A stretch of DNA of 64,000 nucleotides from Clostridia bacterium (GTDB lineage Bacteria > Bacillota > Clostridia > Christensenellales > Aristaeellaceae): positions 1-64,000 of the forward strand of contig JAFSGG010000026.1 in NCBI GenBank assembly GCA_017434775.1. The letters run 5' to 3'. Position numbers and translations under genes: made by a program. This document shows positions 8,947 to 16,020 of the stretch, piece after piece. Under the pieces are notes generated by a model. The model ran no database searches, was not told the origin of the DNA, and saw only the letters and a list, made by a program, of their open reading frames with translations. Position 1 is the stretch's first letter. Each line of letters starts with the position of its first letter.

Positions 8947-8997
8947 GTAAAAATGGGTTTTCAGCCTCTAAAAGGAGGTTGAAAACCCTATTTTTAC
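8947..8997. repeat. long near-perfect inverted repeat
   Basis: GTAAAAAT-GGGTTTTCA pairs with TGAAAACCC-TATTTTTAC with a single extra base, and the inner CCTC/GGAGG adds to the stem. It ends in T5 on both strands, so it may be a bidirectional terminator or the remains of a small mobile element. Confidence 0.6.
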
Positions 8998-9122
8998 GGC
9001 CGTAAATTGATATAGGAAGCGCCATGGGCGCTCCTCGCAGGAGCAAAGCCCCTGCTGCGGATTCCATACGAAGGGGCAACAGCCCCTTCATGCATCCCCA
9101 CGACAGGTTTTTTGACAATCGG

Positions 9123-9153
9123 AACAGCTGCATTTCACAGCGGCTGTTTTTTT
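9123..9153 (+). terminator. terminator-like hairpin with T tract
   Basis: AACAGC, a 14-base loop, then GCTGTT followed by TTTTT. No gene ends directly before it; it may be a second terminator for the upstream gene. Confidence 0.4.
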
Positions 9154-9201
9154 GTTGCAAATTTTGCCGGAAGATGACGAACGCTTTTGTTTTCATTTTG
9201 A

Positions 9202-9230
9202 TCATAATTTCGCCATAGTTTTCGTATACT
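9202..9230 (+). promoter_or_regulatory. possible sporulation (sigma-E-like) promoter of the PdaB-like gene
   Basis: TCATAAT (9202-9208), 14 bases, CGTATACT (9223-9230). This resembles the sigma-E pattern GCATATT-14-CATACAAT. TATACT could instead be a sigma-A -10 box, but no -35 lies at 16-18 bases. Confidence 0.3.
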
Positions 9231-9312
9231 ATAGACTGCGGTGAAAGCTATTCATGCAGCTTCTATTTCCCCCTGCTTTTGCATACGGTAAAGCAAAAGG
9301 AGGGCAAAATAC

Positions 9313-10134
9313 ATGCTCAAACAGGTTGATACCGCAGGGCACACCGCAAAAGAAAAGCCCGGCAAACCCTTTGCCATCGGCGCACTGATCATGCTTATGG
9401 CCCTATCCGTCTTTTACGCCGTACAGGCAGATACCACCCTGGTTGCCGCCCCCAAACGGGAGCTGCCCATCTACTGCGTGGACCGTAACGACGGAAAAAT
9501 TGCCATCAGCTTCGATGCCGCCTGGGGCGGCGACCAGACGGAGGAAATCCTCAACATCCTGGATGCATACGGGGTGAAAACCACCTTTTTTCTGGTGGAT
9601 ATCTGGTCCGAACGGTTTCCGGAACTGGTACGGGAAATTGACAGAAGAGGCCACGAAATCGGCAATCATTCCACATCCCATCCCCACATGACCAAGCTGA
9701 ACGAAGATAAAATCGCCAAAGAGCTCACCGCCATGGATGACCGGCTGGAAAGCCTCATCGGCAAACGCTCCGCCCTGTTCCGTCCCCCCTATGGGGATTA
9801 CAATAACCGGGTGGTGCTGACAGCCAGAGCCCAGGGATATGAGGTGATCCAGTGGAGCGTAGACAGCCTGGACTGGAAAAACCGGGGCGTGGATGACCTG
9901 GTGCAAAAAGCCACCCGGAATGTGAAAAGCGGGGATATCATCCTCTTCCATAACGATTCCAAATACATCCTGCCAGCACTGCCCAAAGTGCTGGATTCCC
10001 TGCAGAAACAGGGTTTTGAAATTGTTCCCGTATCCCAGCTTCTTCTTGACGGAAAAACCACCATCGACACACAAGGCCGGCAAAAAGCCGTGCCCAATAC
10101 TGTACCGGAGGTAGAAAATCATGATGGAAACTGA
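9313..10134 (+). CDS. polysaccharide deacetylase, PdaB-like
   Basis: A 273-residue carbohydrate esterase family 4 protein. One N-terminal membrane segment (about residues 20-38) anchors or exports it. The NodB domain follows, with motif 1 SFDAAWGG (about 60-67; the second Asp of the usual DD is Ala), motif 2 HSTSHPHM (about 119-126) and motif 3 RPPYGDYN (about 156-163). The S-F-D-A-A-W-G form is typical of the PdaB/YbaN sporulation branch. Start follows AAAAGGAGG. A sigma-E-like promoter candidate lies upstream. It overlaps the next gene by 14 bases. Confidence 0.88.
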   Translation: MLKQVDTAGHTAKEKPGKPFAIGALIMLMALSVFYAVQADTTLVAAPKRELPIYCVDRNDGKIAISFDAAWGGDQTEEILNILDAYGVKTTFFLVDIWSERFPELVREIDRRGHEIGNHSTSHPHMTKLNEDKIAKELTAMDDRLESLIGKRSALFRPPYGDYNNRVVLTARAQGYEVIQWSVDSLDWKNRGVDDLVQKATRNVKSGDIILFHNDSKYILPALPKVLDSLQKQGFEIVPVSQLLLDGKTTIDTQGRQKAVPNTVPEVENHDGN

Positions 10135-10792
10135 AAATAATCTGCTGCAATTGTGCGGCGTGATTGAAAATACACCCGAAGTGGATCACGAGGTCTTCGG
10201 CGAAAAATTCTATCGGCTGGATCTGAAAGTACCCCGGCTCTCCGGCGCATCCGATATCCTGCCCGTCACCATCAGTGAGCGGCTCATGAACAGCGAAGTA
10301 GCGCCCGGCATCCGCATCGGCATCGCCGGCCAGCTGCGCTCTTATAACAAGGTGATCTCCGGCAGCGGCAGGCTGCTGCTGACCGCCTTTGCCCAGCAGC
10401 TGGATCCGCCGGATGACAGCGCAAACCCCAACATCGTGCAGCTCACCGGCGCCATCTGCAAGCCGCCCTCTTTCCGCACCACCCCCTTTGGCCGGGAAAT
10501 TGCGGACCTGATGCTGGCGGTGAACCGGGCCTTTGGCAAAAGCGATTATATTCCCTGCATCGCCTGGGGCCGCACTGCCCGGTACGCCGCTTCCCTGCAG
10601 GTGGGGGATAAGCTGAAAATCCAGGGTCGTTTCCAGAGCCGGGAATACCAGAAACAATTGCCCGACGGCAGCGTGATCAACCGGATTGCCTACGAAGTTT
10701 CCATCAGCCGCCTGTCCTGCCTGAAAGAAGAAATGTCACTGGCGGAACACCTGGGTGAAAACAACGCCCTGCCGCCCTCTCCCATGGCATAA
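10121..10792 (+). CDS. single-stranded DNA-binding-like protein with two OB folds
   Basis: A 223-residue protein. Residues about 105-205 are a clear SSB/PriB-type OB fold: IVQLTGAICKPPSFRTTPFGREIADLMLAV, IPCIAWGRTARYA and LKIQGRFQSREYQK. Residues 5-95 look like a second OB fold (LLQLCGVIENTPEV, LDLKVPRLSG). It lacks the acidic C-terminal tail that recruits repair partners to the main SSB, so it is probably not the housekeeping ssb. GGAGGT precedes the ATG, inside the 3' end of the deacetylase gene, so the two are coupled. Its role is unknown. Confidence 0.75.
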   Translation: MMETENNLLQLCGVIENTPEVDHEVFGEKFYRLDLKVPRLSGASDILPVTISERLMNSEVAPGIRIGIAGQLRSYNKVISGSGRLLLTAFAQQLDPPDDSANPNIVQLTGAICKPPSFRTTPFGREIADLMLAVNRAFGKSDYIPCIAWGRTARYAASLQVGDKLKIQGRFQSREYQKQLPDGSVINRIAYEVSISRLSCLKEEMSLAEHLGENNALPPSPMA

Positions 10793-10913
10793 GCTGATGC
10801 AGCGCTGCAGGTCCTTTCGATTTTCTGCCGGTTTTTGCCATGTGTAAGTCCTCTGAAAACAGCGCATGCTACCTGTGCAGGCAGAAAAATGCCTGCGGAA
10901 GGAGAGAAACGCT

Positions 10914-11084
10914 ATGCCTGACAAGAATCATCAGAGTATCCATTGCTCCGTCAAATCCTGCCGCCATCTGAAGCAGGAACAGGGCCTGTGCGGCCTGGAA
11001 AGCGTGCAGATTGCCCCCACGCCCATGGCTTACTCCGGCGATCCCGCCGATGAAAGCATGTGCCAGAGCTACCATTGCAAATGA
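10914..11084 (+). CDS. DUF1540-type cysteine-rich small protein
   Basis: A 56-residue protein with cysteines in the DUF1540 pattern: IHCSVKSCRHLKQEQGLC near the start and SMCQSYHCK at the end, which could bind a metal. DUF1540 proteins are small clostridial proteins of unknown function. The ATG at 10914 follows GGAAGGAG. Its stop overlaps the next start as ATGA. Confidence 0.75.
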   Translation: MPDKNHQSIHCSVKSCRHLKQEQGLCGLESVQIAPTPMAYSGDPADESMCQSYHCK

Positions 11085-11263
11085 GCAAACAGCCCTTGCG
11101 TCATACCGGTGAAAACGATGCTTTCCCGGATGTGGAAAACGTATCTTCCGCCACGGAATGCACCGGGCTGATGCCCGCCATGGTTTATTCCGAAGAGGAA
11201 ACGGAAGAACTGGCCCGGATGGAGGGAATCCATCCCTTTCCACCGCAAAACCGGCAAAAGTAA
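11081..11263 (+). CDS. short conserved-looking protein, unknown function
   Basis: A 60-residue acidic protein starting at an ATGA overlap with the DUF1540 gene, which is the main support for it being translated. Its centre (ATECTGLMPAMVYSEEETEEL, given here as residues about 24-44 in outline: a CTGLMPA motif followed by an acidic run) resembles short clostridial hypothetical proteins I have seen, but I cannot name a family. A strong terminator follows ten bases after the stop. Confidence 0.6.
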   Translation: MSKQPLRHTGENDAFPDVENVSSATECTGLMPAMVYSEEETEELARMEGIHPFPPQNRQK

Positions 11264-11272
11264 AAACACAAA

Positions 11273-11299
11273 GAAGGAGGGAAAACCCTCCTTTTTTTT
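11273..11299 (+). terminator. intrinsic terminator
   Basis: GAAGGAGGG-aaaa-CCCTCCTTTTTTTT, a stem of eight pairs with a four-base loop and a T8 tail. It ends the deacetylase-to-small-protein transcript. Confidence 0.9.
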
Positions 11300-11406
11300 G
11301 TACCTAACGTTCGTTTATCCCTTCTGAAAAAAGAAGAGGCAGCCAGTGAGGGTGCTGGAAAGGGTGGAGTTATCCTTCAGGATGGCAGCAAGTGATACTG
11401 ATTGTG

Positions 11407-11434
11407 TTGCTTGCTGTTTTCTTCTTTCTATGAT
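11407..11434 (+). promoter_or_regulatory. possible promoter of the first GNAT gene
   Basis: TTGCTT (11407-11412) and TATGAT (11429-11434), 16 bases apart, about 80 bases before the start codon. Confidence 0.4.
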
Positions 11435-11515
11435 AGTATGAGCATGAAAAGTTTGAATTTGTTGAACCCAGAAAACCCCAGCAGAACTTATGCTGACAGA
11501 CAGGAGTATGTAAAA

Positions 11516-12022
11516 ATGAACGATGTTCAAGAGCCATTGATTATCAGAAAAGCCACGAGCGCAGATGCTGGGCAAATTGCAGAAATAGTAGTTGAAGATT
11601 GGAAAAATGCGTATAGGGACATCATAGACGATGAATATCTGGATTCCATGAGCGTGGAACAACGATATCAGATAGAACTGCAAAGATATCAAAAATACAT
11701 GGTTGCTGTGGATGAGAAGGAGGTACTGGGTTTTAGCTGGAATGAGATTGCCGACAACGAAGATTCAGATTGTGAAATCGTTGCTTTATACGTCAGATAC
11801 GGAAAAAGAAAAAGCGGAATAGGAAGAGCACTGTTTCAAAATGCAATTGATTTCTTTGGGGCATTGGGTAAGAAGAAAATGATAATATGGTGCCTTAAAG
11901 AAAATGATGCCGCCAGAAAATTTTATGAGAAAATGGGCGGACAAGCGTACAAAACCAGTACTCATAAATGGGGAAACCAAGAGTACGATATGATATCTTA
12001 TCTCTACCGTCTGGATATATAG
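11516..12022 (+). CDS. GNAT family N-acetyltransferase
   Basis: A 168-residue acetyl-CoA-dependent acetyltransferase. Seen are IIRKATSADAGQIAEI (about residues 9-24), the central strand CEIVALYVR, the acetyl-CoA loop GKRKSGIGRALFQNA (about 105-119) and the C-terminal NDAARKFYEKMGG motif (about 136-148). Substrate unknown. The ATG at 11516 follows AGGAG at nine bases; an upstream extension has no domain content. The gene is visibly more AT-rich and uses A/T-ending codons unlike its neighbours, suggesting acquisition by transfer. Confidence 0.88.
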   Translation: MNDVQEPLIIRKATSADAGQIAEIVVEDWKNAYRDIIDDEYLDSMSVEQRYQIELQRYQKYMVAVDEKEVLGFSWNEIADNEDSDCEIVALYVRYGKRKSGIGRALFQNAIDFFGALGKKKMIIWCLKENDAARKFYEKMGGQAYKTSTHKWGNQEYDMISYLYRLDI

Positions 12023-12368
12023 TCGTTTGCAATTTTCAGTTTAACGGAGAGATAAATCCCAGTTTGTCGAGGAGAAGAGAAATTCATTTCCCAATTATAT
12101 AGGGAGGGCGCAATTATACGCACCGTTCCGGTGCATTGCGTTTCCACGGTTCGCAAACCGAACAGATAAGCATGCCGATCCATAAGCAAGCGAGCATCCG
12201 AACGCCGGATGCTCATTTGTTCGTTGTTGGATAAAAGCTCCTTAAGAACCCTCTTGCCACATGGTGAATTTTTCTGATCGACGTAGCAAAACTGCAACAT
12301 CCATCGTGTACCGGGTACCGGCCGCAGCCAAAAGCCTTGACATGCCTCCGATACCATGCTACACTGAC

Positions 12369-12628
12369 TGTGACAAGGCGAAATCAACCAAAGGATGTGA
12401 TGTTTGCCGATTCTCCCAAGGCCGCAGATCGGTACAGGGAGAATTCGGAAAGAGCGGAAAATCCAAGTGCATACACAAAAAAGCTGTGTTAGTAAACAGC
12501 TTGGTTTGTGTTGTCACTGAGATTTTCGCTCTGCATCGAACTCTTTTTCGACCGCAGAGGATTCTGCGGTTTTTTTGTTACCCCTCGCCATCGGATCGCT
12601 GCATCCAATGTTATTTCGCCTTGTCACA
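12369..12628. mobile_element. MITE-like foldback element with 16-base terminal inverted repeats
   Basis: TGTGACAAGGCGAAAT (12369-12384) is perfectly complementary to ATTTCGCCTTGTCACA (12613-12628). The next inner bases also pair in part (AGGATG near 12390, CATCC near 12603). The 230-base interior has no transposase but contains a terminator-like hairpin at about 12551-12577. The element ends 39 bases before the next GNAT start codon, so it forms that gene's leader. Confidence 0.6.
12551..12577 (+). terminator. terminator-like hairpin inside the foldback element
   Basis: ACCGCAGA-ggat-TCTGCGGT followed by TTTTTTG. It would insulate the second GNAT gene from upstream transcription. Confidence 0.65.
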
Positions 12629-12667
12629 CCATGCAAAAAATTCAATTACTTACAGGAGGAATCCACT

Positions 12668-13189
12668 ATGTGTACGATGAAGAAAGTGACCCTGCCGGAC
12701 GAACCCGTTCTTGAACAAAGGAAAGACAGAACGATTGAAAAGATCAAAGATATGACGCTTAAAAGAACCATCGCCAGAAGCATCCTTGAAAATCTTCACG
12801 ATTGGTTTGAGATGGCGGAGAGCCGAGAGCAATATATCCGTGAGTGCTCCGACTGGATGTTCTTTGCCATCAAGGAAAATGGCCATTACGTCGGCTTCCT
12901 CTGCCTGAAGGAAACCGGCCGGCAGACGGTGGAGCTGGCAGTGATGGGCGTTCTGAGGGCGTACCACAGGAAGGGTTTGGGAAAAGCCTTGTTTCATGAA
13001 GCGAAAAAAGCCGCTGCAGAAGAAGGTTATTCTTTCATGCAGGTTAAAACGGTAAAGATGGGGGTCTACCAAGACTACGATATCACAAATCGCTTCTATC
13101 TTTCCCTGGGATTTGCAGAGTTTGAAGTCATTGAGGAACTCTGGGGCAAGGAAAACCCTTGCCAGATCTATGTCATGTCATTAAAGTAA
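12668..13189 (+). CDS. GNAT family N-acetyltransferase
   Basis: A 173-residue acetyltransferase, different from the one upstream. Markers are MFFAIKENGHYVGFLCLKET (about residues 59-78), VELAVMGVLRAYHRKGLGKALFHEAKK (in outline, the acetyl-CoA loop RKGLGKAL near 101-108) and ITNRFYLSLGFAEFE near the C-terminus. AGGAGG precedes the ATG at 12668; ATG at 12677 is an alternative. It lies directly after the foldback element. Substrate unknown. Confidence 0.88.
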   Translation: MCTMKKVTLPDEPVLEQRKDRTIEKIKDMTLKRTIARSILENLHDWFEMAESREQYIRECSDWMFFAIKENGHYVGFLCLKETGRQTVELAVMGVLRAYHRKGLGKALFHEAKKAAAEEGYSFMQVKTVKMGVYQDYDITNRFYLSLGFAEFEVIEELWGKENPCQIYVMSLK

Positions 13190-13213
13190 AGCCGATGTTA
13201 TTCAGGAGGAAAT

Positions 13214-13576
13214 ATGAAGAAATGGTATGATGAAGAATATGAATTCAGTATTGAAGTGACCGGATTTCTGCATGGAGATCACACCGAAAGATATTGCCGC
13301 AACGGCGAAGAGATCGGCGATCGCTATGTTTGCACGTACGGCTGTCCCGTCAATCAGGCGGGCTACGGAATCTGCTCAAAAACCATGCTGCTGTTCCATC
13401 CCTTGATGGAAGCGGTAAGAAGCGGAGGGAATCTTGAAAACCTTGGCGGTGATGGAAAATACACCAAAACGGTTGTATGCCCGGATGGATGTGTGATTTT
13501 CAGGCTGACCGCAATACCGCTGGGAAACGAAAATTTCCACAAAGGCCGCTTTTATGATTATCCGGATCAGACATAA
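13214..13576 (+). CDS. TIGR04076 family protein
   Basis: A 120-residue protein that resembles the TIGR04076 family of unknown function: CTYGCPVNQAGYGICSKTM (about residues 40-58), LFHPLMEAVRSGGNLENLGG (about 60-79) and VVCPDGCVIFRLTAI (about 88-102). Conserved cysteines suggest metal or redox chemistry but none is proven. AGGAGG precedes the ATG. It follows the GNAT gene by 24 bases and is probably co-transcribed. Confidence 0.7.
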   Translation: MKKWYDEEYEFSIEVTGFLHGDHTERYCRNGEEIGDRYVCTYGCPVNQAGYGICSKTMLLFHPLMEAVRSGGNLENLGGDGKYTKTVVCPDGCVIFRLTAIPLGNENFHKGRFYDYPDQT

Positions 13577-13614
13577 TGGCAGCCTGAAAGATGTTATGTA
13601 AATCGATCCATAAA

Positions 13615-13642
13615 CGAAAAACGGGAGGGGCAAGCCCCTCCC
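13615..13642 (-). terminator. terminator of the YycJ-type gene (GGGAGGGG class)
   Basis: On the minus strand GGGAGGGGC-tt-GCCCCTCCC is followed by GTTTTTC, 30-50 bases after the minus-strand gene ends. The same hairpin family occurs at 62-86 and 36428-36451. Confidence 0.65.
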
Positions 13643-13671
13643 ATATTCTTTCAGGAAACAGGAACATTGAA

Positions 13672-14475
13672 TCACGTGCCCAGAATGAACATCCGGCTCA
13701 CCCGGTCCCGCCAGGCAATGTCCAGTGTCACATCTTCCCCCACGCAGATGCCGTTTTCCGTCAGCTTTTCCACCGCAGTGGTGAGGGCTAATTCCGGCGT
13801 ATTGTTTTCGGCACTCAGGTGCCCCAGCAGCACATGGCGCACCCCGGTTTCATACAGGGCCAGCAGGCTGTTGGCGCTGTCCTCATTGGACAGATGACCG
13901 TGATTGGAACGGATGCGCTGCTTGAGGAACAGGGAATAGTGGGGGTTCTGCATCAGCAGGGCGGGGTCATAATTGCTTTCCAGCACCATCACCGGAGTTC
14001 CGGCCAGGGTTTTGAGCACGTTTTTTTGCATATAGCCCATATCCGTAGCCACCGCCACGCTGGCGCCGCCGGCAAAAATGCGGTAACCCACCGGCTCCGC
14101 CGCATCATGGGGAATGGAAAAGGGATGGAGCGCCAGATCATTCACATAAAAATCTTCACCGGTTTCAAAATAGCGCCGATCCCACTTGGGAATCTCCCCC
14201 ACGGTTTTGGCCATGGCTTCAAAGGTGCGCTCGTTGGCATAAATGGGAATGTGATACTTGCGGCTGAGGATCCCCACGCCCTTGGTATGATCCGTATGCT
14301 CATGGGTGACGGCAATGGCGGTGAGGGTTTCCGGCAGCACGTCAATAGCGCGCAGGGCGTTTTCAATAGCCTTGCCCGGCATGCCGGCGTCAATGAGCAT
14401 GCGGGTATCCCCGGCACTGACGTAAATAGCATTGCCGCTGGAACCGCTGAACAAAGGACAAAACGTTAATTTCAT
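13672..14475 (-). CDS. MBL-fold metallohydrolase, YycJ/WalJ-like
   Basis: A 267-residue metallo-beta-lactamase-fold protein close to YycJ (WalJ), a 5'-3' exonuclease-like protein linked to replication and repair in Bacillus. Markers: PLFSGSSGNAIYV at residues 7-19, the metal motif THEHTDHTKGVGIL near 55-68, and SNHGHLSNEDSANSLL near 204-219. ATG at 14475 follows GAGGT. Here it is not next to walRK but follows a phosphoesterase gene by seven bases, so the operon context differs from Bacillus. Confidence 0.88.
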   Translation of the reverse strand: MKLTFCPLFSGSSGNAIYVSAGDTRMLIDAGMPGKAIENALRAIDVLPETLTAIAVTHEHTDHTKGVGILSRKYHIPIYANERTFEAMAKTVGEIPKWDRRYFETGEDFYVNDLALHPFSIPHDAAEPVGYRIFAGGASVAVATDMGYMQKNVLKTLAGTPVMVLESNYDPALLMQNPHYSLFLKQRIRSNHGHLSNEDSANSLLALYETGVRHVLLGHLSAENNTPELALTTAVEKLTENGICVGEDVTLDIAWRDRVSRMFILGT

Positions 14476-14482
14476 GCTAACC

Positions 14483-15193
14483 TCATTTTTTCGGATGCCG
14501 GGCATAGACCCCGGTCATCACTTCCTGTGCAAATAAATCGGCCTTCACCAGCCCTCTTTCCCCGGCTTCCAGCGCATCCCGGACGGCCTGTTCCCGGTCA
14601 TAGGGCAGGGTGATCAGGTTCACGTCAAAGGGTGCCGTCTCATCCGTTTCTTCCCCGGTGAGGATGGTGTACTGCACCATGTTCAGGTTCAGGCCATTGC
14701 CCACGCTGCCGCAATTAATGACCATCTTGCCGCCGGTCAGCAGCCGCATGCCAATCTTATGGGCATCGGCATAGATGAGCACGTCGTGATTTTGAAGCAG
14801 GGGCTGGAAATGGCTTTCTTCCCGGTGCACGCCCACCGCATCCGCCATAAATGGCCGGCCGTGGATCATGCGGATGCGCCGGCCGGACAGGGTGAAACTG
14901 TATTCCATGGGCAGCCTGGGAAGCAGGGCCATGTATTCCTCGCCCAGCTGCTCATAGTAAAATTCGTCTTTTTCATATTGCTTCAGGCCGATACCCTCTT
15001 CCCAGTTGCCCTGCAGGATCACCTGGCAGTTTTCCAGCGTCCACTGCATGGTTTCTTTGGAAGAAGGACCCTTGCCGATCATGTCTCCCAGACAATAGAT
15101 CGTTTCAATGCCCCGGCGTTTCAGATCCGCCGCCAGGGCCCGGGTGGCCGGTAAGTTGCCGTGCATATCCGCAACCAAAGCAATCTGCTTCAT
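14483..15193 (-). CDS. metallophosphoesterase (YfcE/MJ0936-like)
   Basis: A 236-residue calcineurin-fold phosphoesterase. Metal ligands are seen in ALVADMHGN (residues about 5-13), CLGDMIGKGP (about 34-43), QGNWEEG (about 61-67; the usual GNHD is altered), IRMIHGRPF (about 111-119) and INCGSVGNG near 178-186. Likely a phosphatase or phosphodiesterase of unknown substrate. ATG at 15193 overlaps the upstream stop (ATGA) and follows AAAGGGG. Confidence 0.85.
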   Translation of the reverse strand: MKQIALVADMHGNLPATRALAADLKRRGIETIYCLGDMIGKGPSSKETMQWTLENCQVILQGNWEEGIGLKQYEKDEFYYEQLGEEYMALLPRLPMEYSFTLSGRRIRMIHGRPFMADAVGVHREESHFQPLLQNHDVLIYADAHKIGMRLLTGGKMVINCGSVGNGLNLNMVQYTILTGEETDETAPFDVNLITLPYDREQAVRDALEAGERGLVKADLFAQEVMTGVYARHPKK

Positions 15194-15870
15194 GTGTTCC
15201 CCTTTGCTGCCGCCACAAAGGCTGCAAAAATCTTTTTCATATCGTCATAATGATCATACAGACCTTCCGGATGCCACTGCACCCCCAGAAAGAACGAATC
15301 CCCCGGCGATTCCACCGCCTCCACCGTGCCGTCCTGAGCCCGGGCGGAAACGATCAGCCCCTCCGCCACCTCCTTCACCGCCTGATGATGACGGCTGTTC
15401 ACGCCCACGGTATCCACGCCCAGAATGGCATGCAGCCGGGTGCCGCTGTAAATCAACGCATCATGCACCGGTTCACGGGGCAAATCGTGCCGGGCATGGT
15501 TTTCAATATGCTGGTAAAGCGTACCGCCCAGAGCAATATTCATCACCTGCACCCCCCGGCAGATACCCAGCACCGGAATCCCTTTTTCCACAGCCTTTTT
15601 GCACAGGGCCATTTCCATTTCATCCCGGATTTTGCTGGCCTCGCCGCATTGAGGATGCCGCGCCTCCCCATAAAAGGAAGGATCCACATCCCCGCCGCCG
15701 GACAAAAGCAGTCCATCCGCCATGGCCAGGTATCCCTCCAGCTGCTTTTCGCTCACCGTCAGGGGCAATACAAAAGGCAGTCCACCGCTTTTTTCCACCG
15801 CCCGGGCATATTCCATATTCAGGGTGCACTTAGCCCCTTCCTCATTGGCAGAAATCAGAATTTTCCACAT
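15190..15870 (-). CDS. class I glutamine amidotransferase-like hydrolase (PuuD/gamma-glutamyl-GABA hydrolase family)
   Basis: A 226-residue peptidase C26 family protein. The nucleophile elbow GICRGVQVMN carries the Cys near residue 102, LSGGGDVDP lies near 58, and HPEGLYDHYDD with the catalytic His and Glu is near 198. It lacks a synthetase domain, which fits gamma-glutamyl-gamma-aminobutyrate hydrolase-like enzymes; the real substrate could be another gamma-glutamyl amide. ATG at 15870 follows GGAGGG. It heads the three-gene minus-strand operon. Confidence 0.87.
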   Translation of the reverse strand: MWKILISANEEGAKCTLNMEYARAVEKSGGLPFVLPLTVSEKQLEGYLAMADGLLLSGGGDVDPSFYGEARHPQCGEASKIRDEMEMALCKKAVEKGIPVLGICRGVQVMNIALGGTLYQHIENHARHDLPREPVHDALIYSGTRLHAILGVDTVGVNSRHHQAVKEVAEGLIVSARAQDGTVEAVESPGDSFFLGVQWHPEGLYDHYDDMKKIFAAFVAAAKGNT

Positions 15871-15889
15871 GGCATTTCCCTCCATTGTC

Positions 15890-15918
15890 AGCATACCGCC
15901 CAAACCCCTCCTTGTCAA
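15890..15918 (-). promoter_or_regulatory. promoter of the amidotransferase-phosphoesterase-YycJ operon
   Basis: On the minus strand TTGACA (15913-15918) and TATGCT (15890-15895) are 17 bases apart, ending 19 bases before the start codon, so the leader is very short. Confidence 0.65.
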
Positions 15919-15964
15919 GAACAGGACGGGCTGCATCCGGCAAAATAATTTTTGCAATACCCTA

Positions 15965-15993
15965 TTGACATATAATACTATACGCCGTATAAT
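15965..15993 (+). promoter_or_regulatory. consensus promoter of padR
   Basis: Perfect TTGACA (15965-15970) and TATAAT (15988-15993) with a 17-base spacer, followed by AAGGAGG at about 16002. Confidence 0.92.
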
Positions 15994-15996
15994 ATT
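15974..15996. promoter_or_regulatory. dyad operator overlapping the padR promoter
   Basis: AATACTATAC-gcc-GTATAATATT, nine of ten positions complementary. It covers the spacer and -10 box, which would let a bound dimer block RNA polymerase. PadR operators are AT-rich dyads of this kind, so autorepression is likely. Confidence 0.65.
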
Positions 15997-16020
15997 ATTC
16001 GTAAGGAGGTGTTCATCCCC

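Larger units (their letters stand above)
8890..9312. other. 423-base intergenic region with several hairpins, no gene
   Basis: Contains a terminator-like hairpin (8898-8929), a long near-perfect hairpin (8947-8997), small hairpins at 9016-9036 (GGAAGCGCC/GGCGCTCC) and 9070-9089 (GAAGGGGC/GCCCCTTC), another terminator-like hairpin (9123-9153) and a promoter-like region near 9202-9230. I see no convincing coding sequence. Confidence 0.6.
12023..12667. other. 645-base intergenic region containing a foldback element
   Basis: Small hairpins at 12120-12134 (GCACCG-ttc-CGGTGC) and 12189-12211 (GAGCATCCG/CGGATGCTC) precede the MITE-like element at 12369-12628. The open frames here on both strands have no recognisable domain and read through the inverted repeats, so I call none of them genes. 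Confidence 0.55.

Noticed and set aside
12004..12680. Open frames of about 127 codons (minus) and 139 codons (plus) between the two GNAT genes
   Set aside because: They cross the inverted repeats of the foldback element, have no ribosome site and no recognisable domain.
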